Part shown: positions 1 to 5,227 of the stretch, one piece after another
How the letters are laid out: each line of letters opens with the position of its first letter
Numbering within the stretch: the first letter of the stretch is position 1
From: Clostridia bacterium
GTDB lineage: Bacteria > Bacillota > Clostridia > Oscillospirales > CAG-272
Reading direction: 5' to 3'
NCBI GenBank assembly: GCA_029010655.1
Contig: JAQXKW010000164.1
Span: forward strand, 1-10,012
DNA: 10,012 nt
Program-made: the position numbers and the translations under genes
Notes under the pieces: generated by a model
What the model was told of the DNA's origin: nothing
Database searches by the model: none
What the model saw: only the letters and a program-made list of their open reading frames with translations

Positions 1-27
1 GAATAATTTTAGCTTAATGTTATAGAA

Positions 28-58
28 AAAGCCCTTCTCAAAAAGCGGGAAGGGCTTT
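28..58. terminator. Bidirectional intrinsic terminator downstream of traX
   Basis: A perfect 10-bp inverted repeat (AAAGCCCTTC at 28-37, GAAGGGCTTT at 49-58) encloses an 11-nt loop. Read leftward, the stem ends in a T-rich run (GGGCTTTTTC), which suits termination of the leftward TraX gene ending at 94. Read rightward it is followed by CTTTTC, so it can also end a rightward gene lying to the left of the window. Confidence 0.85.
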
Positions 59-93
59 CTTTTCAAAATAATTGTCGGCTTTATGAAAGAGCA

Positions 94-825
94 TTATACG
101 CCCAGATAAAGGCGCAATATGCCGAGAATAAGCAGATGAACCGGATAAAACCAGTAATTCAGCATTTTGCTCTGCCTGCCGCGCTCTCCGTTATATGTAA
201 GCGTCAGACCGAAGCCCAAAAGTGCCCACGGTTCTTTGAACATGGAGGCATATCCGAAAGGGATTGCAAAAACGGGCATATTGTAGAACAGATAAAAGAA
301 ATAACCGATTAAAATTGCGTGATGCTCGTAGTCAAGGGCTAAATACATTGAAACCGCGCACATAACCGCAACAATTAAAAAGGATACCAAAAACCACAGC
401 ACCCTCGGCTTGCTTTTCATTTTGTTCTTCAAAGTGTCTATAATCCAAACCGTAACAAGCACCAAAGCCAGCGAAAACATTACATTGTTCCAGTTCATGT
501 TGAAAAAGCTTGCGGTTGTAAACATATCAAAGGGAACCTCGGATATTACCCCGAATATAAGCAAATTCAAAAGATATTTCAGGCGGCTTCGGGTTTTGAA
601 ATATCCCTCGACCAGCATAAAGCAAAACAGCGGAAATGCAATTCTGCCGATTATGTCAAATGTGTTGCTGACAATAGCAAGAAATCCGTCGCTTGATTTC
701 AGATACGGATAAATCAGACCCTTGTTTACATGGTCTGCAAGCATTGAAACAATTGCAATCAGCTTCAGCCATGCTCCCGAAAGAAACTGAACCTTTTTGC
801 ATAGACCGTTAATTCTGTCAATCAT
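94..825 (-). CDS. TraX family membrane protein
   Basis: A 243-residue polytopic membrane protein of the TraX family (Pfam TraX). The recognisable features are the N-terminal hydrophobic block with LADH (about residues 20-35), the segment GRIAFPLFCFMLVEGYF about 60-76, several further hydrophobic helices, and the C-terminal FYPVHLLIL motif near the last helix. Family knowledge: F-plasmid TraX acetylates the N-terminus of pilin. Chromosomal Clostridia copies like this one, with no conjugation genes nearby, have no established substrate; an acyltransferase role at the membrane is inference. The start at 825 is chosen because GGAGA lies 7 nt upstream; the reading frame extends to a TTG at 885, but that extension has no comparable site. 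The gene is monocistronic, ending at a terminator, with its own promoter at 896-924. Confidence 0.88.
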   Translation of the reverse strand: MIDRINGLCKKVQFLSGAWLKLIAIVSMLADHVNKGLIYPYLKSSDGFLAIVSNTFDIIGRIAFPLFCFMLVEGYFKTRSRLKYLLNLLIFGVISEVPFDMFTTASFFNMNWNNVMFSLALVLVTVWIIDTLKNKMKSKPRVLWFLVSFLIVAVMCAVSMYLALDYEHHAILIGYFFYLFYNMPVFAIPFGYASMFKEPWALLGFGLTLTYNGERGRQSKMLNYWFYPVHLLILGILRLYLGV

Positions 826-895
826 TTTTCGTCTCCATTTAGGATAATCCGTTGAACTTCGTCGGTAAAAAAGAAATAATAACAATCCATGTCAT

Positions 896-924
896 ATTGT
901 AACATAAAATCGCAAATCAGTCCA
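896..924 (-). promoter_or_regulatory. Predicted sigma-A promoter of the TraX gene
   Basis: On the minus strand, TGGACT (919-924) and TACAAT (896-901) are separated by exactly 17 bp, with TGT just before the -10 giving an extended -10. The predicted start is near 889, leaving a leader of about 60 nt. The rest of 826-1018 is AT-rich and shows no gene. Confidence 0.6.
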
Positions 925-1018
925 TGCCTGCGAATATAAATTTTTATGCAGGGAAAAGACGATTTTTGAAATCACATTCGAGCCAACTGTATATTTTTGT
1001 TAAATTTACAATTTTATA

Positions 1019-1047
1019 CTGTTTTTTACGGGAATGTGTGATATAAT
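1019..1047 (+). promoter_or_regulatory. Predicted extended -10 promoter of the darA operon
   Basis: A consensus TATAAT (1042-1047) is preceded by TGA (1039-1041), forming an extended -10. The -35 at the 17-bp position is poor (CTGTTT, 1019-1024), which extended -10 promoters tolerate. The predicted start near 1054 leaves a leader of about 98 nt before the first gene. The 11 bases TGTGATATAAT here are identical to those in the asnA promoter. Confidence 0.65.
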
Positions 1048-1059
1048 ATACTAAACAGT

Positions 1060-1095
1060 TGTCGGTGTGCGGTGTGAACTGACCGTTTGCCGACA
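1060..1095 (+). promoter_or_regulatory. Two-tier hairpin in the darA operon leader
   Basis: The leader can fold with an outer 6-bp stem TGTCGG (1060-1065) / CCGACA (1090-1095) and an inner 4-bp stem CGGT (1070-1073) / ACCG (1082-1085), separated by a symmetric internal loop of 4 nt per side (TGTG / TTTG). It lies immediately after the predicted transcription start. No T tract follows, so it is not a terminator. It does not match any riboswitch class I can recognise; mRNA stabilisation or a protein binding site are equally possible. Confidence 0.4.
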
Positions 1096-1151
1096 TATAC
1101 TTTTATATAGGTTTGAGATAGGGCTGATTCTGTAAAGAAAGGATTTTTACC

Positions 1152-1478
1152 ATGAAACTGATAACTGCAATAGTAAACAAAAGAGACGCAGGAGAGGTGT
1201 GCCGCGCTTTGTCCGAGGCGGGCTTTTACTTTACAAAAATTGCAACCTCCGGCGGATTTCTGCGTACCGGCAACGTAACCTTGCTTTTGGGTACGGATGA
1301 TGAAAAGGTGGACTGCGCCATTGAGATAATAAGAAAGAACTCCGCACAAAGGGTAGAGGCGGTTCCCGACGTGCCCCACGGAAACTCCGTTTCCTATATT
1401 CCGCCCGCGCCTGTCACCGTTCCCGTGGGAGGGGCAACGGTGTTTGTAACAGACGTTTGCCGTTACGAAAAAATGTGA
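1152..1478 (+). CDS. darA: Cyclic-di-AMP receptor, DarA/PstA family (PII-like)
   Basis: A 108-residue protein of the usual length for DarA (also called PstA), a trimeric PII-like cytoplasmic protein that binds c-di-AMP. The family's ligand-binding segment is clear at residues 27-43 (FTKIATSGGFLRTGNVT), followed by the glycine at the LLLGTDD turn (44-50), and a C-terminal strand VGGATVFV at 92-99. The start has AAAGGA 8 nt upstream. Family knowledge: unlike true PII proteins it senses c-di-AMP rather than ATP/2-oxoglutarate, and its downstream partner is unknown in most species. It is the first gene of a four-gene operon with a TIM-barrel protein and a CHR transporter pair, which are therefore candidate partners (inference). 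Confidence 0.93.
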   Translation: MKLITAIVNKRDAGEVCRALSEAGFYFTKIATSGGFLRTGNVTLLLGTDDEKVDCAIEIIRKNSAQRVEAVPDVPHGNSVSYIPPAPVTVPVGGATVFVTDVCRYEKM

Positions 1479-1487
1479 GATGTGAAA

Positions 1488-2165
1488 ATGGACGTAAAAA
1501 ACAAAGTAATACCCCGATATAACGGAACGCTCAGAAGCCATAAGCTGGACGTTCCCGCCTGTATTTATGAGTGCAGCGGAATAAGTATTTTCGGAAGGAG
1601 AATTAAATCTCTGGTTTTTTCCACGGATGTGGCTATAATAAAGAATATCAATACGGATGCGGTGATAGCGGTATATCCCTTTACGCCGCAGCCCACCATA
1701 GCGCGCGCCGTAATCTCCGTGGCTGACGCTCCCGTGTTTGTAGGCGTGGGCGGAGGGCTGACCTCGGGAGACCGCTCCGTGCGGCTTGCGGTTGACGCTG
1801 AAAATCAGGGCGCCTTCGGCATTGTTGTAAATTCGCCCATAGCCCCCGAAACAATAGAAAAAATCAAAAAAGTTGTAGATATTCCCGTGGTGGCAACCAT
1901 TGTTTCCGATAAGCAGGATATTGACGAAAGAATCAGCGCAGGCTCGGATATTCTTAACGTGTCCGCCGCCGACAGAACCCCTGCGGTGGTTGAATACATA
2001 CGCCGAAAATACCCGGATATACCGATTATTGCAACCGGCGGCAATACGGAGGAGTCAATCCTTAAAACAATCCGTGCCGGAGCAAACTCCATAACATATA
2101 CGCCTCCTACAAACGGCGAGCTGTTTTCGGAAACCATGAAAGAGTACAGAAAAAGGTTTAATTGA
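1488..2165 (+). CDS. TIM-barrel protein of unknown function (often annotated as hydrolase)
   Basis: A 225-residue soluble protein with the alternating strand/helix pattern of a (beta/alpha)8 barrel resembling ribulose-phosphate-binding enzymes. Visible elements are VFVGVGGG at 83-90, a strand VVATIV after about residue 140, ATGGN at 182-186 and GANSITYTPP at 198-207; the last two sit where such barrels hold a phosphate-binding loop. The N-terminal 45 residues, with CSG at 29-31 and RRIKS at 37-41, precede the barrel. Homologues in Clostridia carry a generic 'hydrolase' label without biochemical support that I know of. The ATG at 1488 is preferred, with GAG 8 nt upstream; a GTG two codons earlier (1482) is too close to that site. 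The start is 9 nt after the darA stop, so the two are translated from one message. Confidence 0.85.
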   Translation: MDVKNKVIPRYNGTLRSHKLDVPACIYECSGISIFGRRIKSLVFSTDVAIIKNINTDAVIAVYPFTPQPTIARAVISVADAPVFVGVGGGLTSGDRSVRLAVDAENQGAFGIVVNSPIAPETIEKIKKVVDIPVVATIVSDKQDIDERISAGSDILNVSAADRTPAVVEYIRRKYPDIPIIATGGNTEESILKTIRAGANSITYTPPTNGELFSETMKEYRKRFN

Positions 2166-2170
2166 GAATA

Positions 2171-2740
2171 ATGGAGCAAAAGAAAAGTTCAACCGCAAAG
2201 CTGGCATTTCAGCTTTTTGCAACGTTTTTCAAAATCGGCGCCTGTACCTTCGGGGGAGGGTATGCCATGATACCCCTTATACAGAAGGAAACCGCCGAGA
2301 AAAAGCAATGGATAAGCAACGACGATATTCTTGATATAATAGCCATAGCCGAGTCAACGCCGGGACCTTTAGCCATAAATACAGCAACCTTTGTGGGCTA
2401 TAAAACCTGCGGCTTTTTCGGCGCACTTGCGGCAACCTTCGGAGTGGTACTTCCGTCGTTTCTGATTATTTTCGTGATTTCCACGGTGCTGAAACGGTTT
2501 GAACAGCTTCAGGCGGTAAAATATGCGTTTTACGGCATCCGTGCCGGAGTTCTTGCGCTGATTTTGAAGGCGCTGTGGTCTATGTACCGCCAGTGCAAAA
2601 AGAGCGTGATGGCATATATCATAATGTCCTTTGCATTTGTCGGTGCCGCAGTTTTCGATATAAACGTGCTGTGGGTAATAATAGGCTGCGCCATTATGGG
2701 ACTTGTATCCTCCGAAATAGTAAGGAGGAAAAGCAAATGA
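2171..2740 (+). CDS. CHR-family (chromate transporter) half-size protein 1
   Basis: A 189-residue membrane protein made of a single CHR domain (Pfam Chromate_transp). Diagnostic motifs: FFKIGACTFGGGYAMIPLIQ near residues 18-37, AESTPGPLAINTATFVGY in the next segment and FGVVLPSFLIIF after it, then further hydrophobic helices and a basic C-terminus. Family knowledge: short CHR proteins are encoded in tandem pairs and work together; the best-studied activity is chromate export, but the natural anion in most anaerobes is not known. The ATG at 2171 follows the preceding stop by a few bases. A TTG at 2162, which overlaps that stop and has AAAAGG 5 nt upstream, would add three residues and cannot be excluded. 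The 3' end overlaps the next gene in ATGA. Confidence 0.92.
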   Translation: MEQKKSSTAKLAFQLFATFFKIGACTFGGGYAMIPLIQKETAEKKQWISNDDILDIIAIAESTPGPLAINTATFVGYKTCGFFGALAATFGVVLPSFLIIFVISTVLKRFEQLQAVKYAFYGIRAGVLALILKALWSMYRQCKKSVMAYIIMSFAFVGAAVFDINVLWVIIGCAIMGLVSSEIVRRKSK

Positions 2741-3309
2741 TACTTTTGGAGCTGTTCTGGACCTTTTTCAAAATCGGAGCCTTTACCTTCGGCGGAGGCT
2801 ACGCCATGCTTCCTCTTATCCAGTCGGAGGTGGAGCGTATGGGCTGGCTGGGAAAGGCGGAGCTTATTGATTTTATCGCCGTCAGCGAAAGCACACCCGG
2901 CCCCTTTGCCATAAATATCTCCACATACGTGGGACGTACCGTCGGCGGCTTTTTCGGCGCAGTATGCTCAACCTTGGGCGTGGTGGTGCCGTCCTTTGTA
3001 ATTATTCTTATAGTCGCAAGGTTTTACGCAAAATTCAAGGAGAACAAAACCGTAGCCGGAGTTATGTCCGGGCTGAAGCCGGCGGTTATCGGACTTATCG
3101 GCTCCGCCATAGTGTCCGTTGGAACGACAGTTCTGTTCCCGAACGGCTATACCTTCAGCGTGTTTTCCGATGTTTCCTTTTATATTTCCGCAGGAATCAC
3201 CGTGCTGTGTTCAATCCTTGCCTTCAAAAAGGTTCATCCTATACTGATAATCTGCCTGTCTGCGGCAATAGGTATCGCCGCAGGCTACGGACTGCAACTG
3301 AATGTATAA
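2737..3309 (+). CDS. CHR-family (chromate transporter) half-size protein 2
   Basis: A 190-residue single-domain CHR protein, clearly paralogous to the one before it: both carry FKIGA-TFGGGYAM-PLIQ near the N-terminus and the ESTPGP-AIN block, followed by VVVPSFVIILIV here. Five to six hydrophobic segments are visible, ending in a short tail. Translation starts at the ATG at 2737, which overlaps the preceding stop (ATGA) and has a strong GGAGG site 7-8 nt upstream; the open frame extends to 2575 but that part is only the preceding gene in another frame. Tight coupling implies equal synthesis of the two halves, as expected for a heteromeric transporter. Last gene of the operon, closed by the terminator at 3311-3334. 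The transported anion cannot be read from sequence. Confidence 0.93.
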   Translation: MILLELFWTFFKIGAFTFGGGYAMLPLIQSEVERMGWLGKAELIDFIAVSESTPGPFAINISTYVGRTVGGFFGAVCSTLGVVVPSFVIILIVARFYAKFKENKTVAGVMSGLKPAVIGLIGSAIVSVGTTVLFPNGYTFSVFSDVSFYISAGITVLCSILAFKKVHPILIICLSAAIGIAAGYGLQLNV

Positions 3310-3310
3310 G

Positions 3311-3334
3311 AAAAAGCCGCATTTGCGGCTTTTT
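3311..3334. terminator. Shared bidirectional terminator between the CHR operon and asnA
   Basis: Perfect inverted repeat AAAAAGCCGC (3311-3320), loop ATTT, GCGGCTTTTT (3325-3334). It begins right after the stop of the rightward CHR gene and lies 16 bp from the stop of the leftward asnA. It has A and T tracts on opposite sides, so it can terminate both convergent messages. Confidence 0.92.
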
Positions 3335-3350
3335 CAATATATCGATTCTA

Positions 3351-4358
3351 TTACAGCAGTCTGATTCCCGCTTCGGCGCATTTTTCAACGGTTTCACGGT
3401 CCCAGATGCTTGACTGAACCTCACCTATGTGGGCGCAGCCCATCATAAGCATGCAAAGTCTTGACTGCCCGATACCGCCGCCGATTGTCAGCGGAAGCTC
3501 GCCGTTCAGGAGCATTTTGTGGAAGGGAAGCGCCCTTCTGTCATCACACCCTGCGGCAGTAAGCTGACGGTCAAGGGATTCTGCGTCGACACGAATACCC
3601 ATAGAGGACACCTCAAGAGCTCTGCCGAGAGTTTTGTCCCAGAAGAAAATGTCGCAGTTCAGCTCCCAGTCGTCATAGTCGGGCGCTCTGCCGTCGTGGG
3701 GCTTGCCGGAGCGGAGCTTCTTTCCGATTTGCATTATACATGCGGTTTTGTGTTCCCGAACAAAAGCATTTTCTCTTTCGGAGGAGCTCATTTCCGGATA
3801 CATGTCCTCAAGCTCCTGGGTGGTAATATACGAAACCTCAGGAGAAAGCTCGGCGGTAAGCTGAGGATAACGGACGTGTAAGCGTTCATTGGTGGTGCAG
3901 ATTGCGTTTACAATAGAGCGGACTATAAGCTTCAGATAATCAAGATTGCGATTCTCACGGGTTATGATTTTTTCCCAGTCCCATTGGTCAACATATATGG
4001 AGTGAACGTTGTCAAGCTCCTCGTCGCGCCGAATGGCGTTCATGTCCGTGTAGAGCCCTTTTCCTACGCTGAAATTGTATTTTTTGAGGGCAAGCCGCTT
4101 CCATTTTGCAAGGGAGTGGACAACCTGAGCGTCGGCGCCGATTGCGGGCACGTCAAAGGACACGGGACGCTCGTAGCCGTTAAGGTTGTCGTTAAGTCCC
4201 GAAGCCTCCGTCACGAAAAGGGGAGCGGAAACACGCTTCAGGTTAAGCGCATTTGAAAACTCCTCCTGAAAGGTGTTTTTAATATAGGCAATGGCACGCT
4301 GAGTGTCGTATTCGTCAAGGGCGGCACGGTAGCCGTCCGGTATGTAAATTTTGTTCAT
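3351..4358 (-). CDS. asnA: Aspartate-ammonia ligase (asparagine synthetase A)
   Basis: A 335-residue cytoplasmic enzyme, close to the usual length of about 330, that makes asparagine from aspartate, ammonia and ATP (releasing AMP and pyrophosphate). It belongs to the class II aminoacyl-tRNA synthetase fold. Recognisable blocks: RVSAPLFV at 42-49, VHSLAKWKR at 80-88, GLYTDMNAIRRDE at 101-113, SIYVDQWDWE at 120-129, a central region with WELNCDIFFWD, and GGGIGQSRL at 293-301, the motif-3-like ATP-binding segment. The start at 4358 has GGAGG 6 nt upstream; an alternative seven codons earlier lacks such a site. The gene is alone in its transcription unit, divergent from xpt and convergent with the CHR operon, with its own near-consensus promoter. 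Confidence 0.97.
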   Translation of the reverse strand: MNKIYIPDGYRAALDEYDTQRAIAYIKNTFQEEFSNALNLKRVSAPLFVTEASGLNDNLNGYERPVSFDVPAIGADAQVVHSLAKWKRLALKKYNFSVGKGLYTDMNAIRRDEELDNVHSIYVDQWDWEKIITRENRNLDYLKLIVRSIVNAICTTNERLHVRYPQLTAELSPEVSYITTQELEDMYPEMSSSERENAFVREHKTACIMQIGKKLRSGKPHDGRAPDYDDWELNCDIFFWDKTLGRALEVSSMGIRVDAESLDRQLTAAGCDDRRALPFHKMLLNGELPLTIGGGIGQSRLCMLMMGCAHIGEVQSSIWDRETVEKCAEAGIRLL

Positions 4359-4385
4359 ATATAACCTCCGAAATTGCATAGTGGA

Positions 4386-4414
4386 ATTATATCACATACA
4401 AAACCGAATGTCAA
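4386..4414 (-). promoter_or_regulatory. Consensus sigma-A promoter of asnA
   Basis: On the minus strand a perfect TTGACA (4409-4414) and perfect TATAAT (4386-4391) are spaced by exactly 17 bp, with TGA just before the -10. The predicted start near 4379 leaves only about 20 nt before the ATG, enough for the GGAGG site but not for a T-box or other riboswitch. Control, if any, must therefore be by a DNA-binding protein or at a later step. Confidence 0.85.
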
Positions 4415-4440
4415 ATATAAAACTAAAGCTAAAAACCGTG

Positions 4441-4461
4441 CGAAAAAAATGTTGTTTTTCG
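4441..4461. repeat. Inverted repeat in the asnA-xpt divergent region
   Basis: CGAAAAA (4441-4447) and TTTTTCG (4455-4461) form a perfect 7-bp inverted repeat with a 7-nt gap. It lies between the two divergent promoters, upstream of both -35 elements. This is a plausible operator position, but the A/T content makes chance occurrence realistic. The remaining bases of 4415-4523 are AT-rich and show nothing else. Confidence 0.3.
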
Positions 4462-4523
4462 TAATATGTGAACAATTAACAGTAAAAAATCAAATAATTA
4501 TTCATTTTTTGTCATTAAAAATG

Positions 4524-4552
4524 TTGCAAATCTATGTAAAATATAGTACAAT
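4524..4552 (+). promoter_or_regulatory. Predicted sigma-A promoter of xpt
   Basis: TTGCAA (4524-4529) and TACAAT (4547-4552) are separated by 17 bp, each one base from consensus except for two mismatches in the -35. The predicted start near 4559 leaves about 22 nt of leader, so there is no space for the purine riboswitch that precedes xpt in many Firmicutes. Confidence 0.75.
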
Positions 4553-4581
4553 AAATTATCTTCTTTTTTTTGAGGGTTGTA

Positions 4582-5154
4582 ATGAAGCTTCTTGAAGAAC
4601 GTATTAAAAAAGACGGCATAATAAGCGAGGGCGATATTCTCAGCGTCAGCAGCTTTCTGAATCATCAGATGGATGTGGAATTTCTGTGCGAGCTGGGAAA
4701 GGAATTCGAGCGTCTTTATCACGGAGAAGGCGTCACTAAAATACTGACTATCGAGGCTTCCGGTATAGGAATTGCCTGTCTTACGGCACAGTACTTTAAG
4801 GTGCCCGTGCTGTTTGCGAAAAAGGGAAGAACAGATAACATAAGTACAGACGTGTACGCCTCAAGGGTGTACTCGTATACACATAAAAGGGAATACAGCG
4901 TAGTAGTGTCAAAAGAATTCCTGCGGCCTGAGGATAAAATCCTTATAATAGACGACTTTCTTGCAACCGGAAATGCGGTGCTGGCTTTAGCGGAGCTTTG
5001 CCGCACGGCAGGATGCGAAATAGTCGGCGTGGGAACCGTAATAGAGAAAACCTATCAGCTCGGAAGAAAAACTCTTGAGGATAATGGGCTGAGGGTCGAA
5101 TCTCTCGCACGCATTAAAAAAATGAGTGTTGAAAACGGCGTGGAGTTCTGCTGA
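4582..5154 (+). CDS. xpt: Xanthine phosphoribosyltransferase
   Basis: A 190-residue cytoplasmic enzyme of purine salvage that joins xanthine (and more weakly guanine or hypoxanthine in some members) to PRPP, giving XMP. Length matches the Xpt family. The N-terminal part with SSFLNHQMD (about residues 26-34) is characteristic, TIEASGIGIA near 56-65 is the family's second conserved block, and ILIIDDFLATGNA at about 120-132 is the PRPP-binding loop with the paired aspartates D124 and D125. A C-terminal segment with IEKTYQLGR follows. The ATG at 4582 has GAGGG 5 nt upstream; the frame can be extended to a TTG at 4570 within that site, which is unlikely. The binding lipoprotein starts 73 nt downstream with no clear terminator between, so co-transcription with the importer is probable. 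Confidence 0.96.
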   Translation: MKLLEERIKKDGIISEGDILSVSSFLNHQMDVEFLCELGKEFERLYHGEGVTKILTIEASGIGIACLTAQYFKVPVLFAKKGRTDNISTDVYASRVYSYTHKREYSVVVSKEFLRPEDKILIIDDFLATGNAVLALAELCRTAGCEIVGVGTVIEKTYQLGRKTLEDNGLRVESLARIKKMSVENGVEFC

Positions 5155-5172
5155 CACTGTTTTTTATAAAGG

Positions 5173-5199
5173 TTTTTATCGGGAGCCTTCCCGTAAAAA
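5173..5199 (+). other. Stem-loop between xpt and the binding lipoprotein
   Basis: TTTTTA (5173-5178) plus CGGGA (5180-5184) can pair with TCCCG (5189-5193) plus TAAAAA (5194-5199), leaving one bulged T and a GCCT loop. The 3' flank is A-rich rather than T-rich on the coding strand, so it does not look like a standard intrinsic terminator for xpt. It may mark mRNA processing or stability between the two genes. No convincing promoter was found between 5155 and 5227. Confidence 0.4.
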
Positions 5200-5227
5200 T
5201 AAATAAAATATTCGGAGGTATTTTCCC

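Noticed and set aside
1026..1541. Leftward open frame of 171 codons opposite darA
   Set aside because: It overlaps the well-supported darA gene and its leader on the other strand, has no recognisable domain and no ribosome binding site; it is a shadow frame.
2575..2736. N-terminal extension of the second CHR protein
   Set aside because: The extra codons lie inside the first CHR gene in another frame, and the ATG at 2737 has a strong GGAGG site and a normal family N-terminus.
4400..4412. PurR-box-like AAAACCGAATGT in the asnA promoter spacer
   Set aside because: Only the CCGAA core fits the known PurBox pattern. The usual second, inverted box at the proper spacing is missing, and the site lies on the asnA rather than the xpt promoter.
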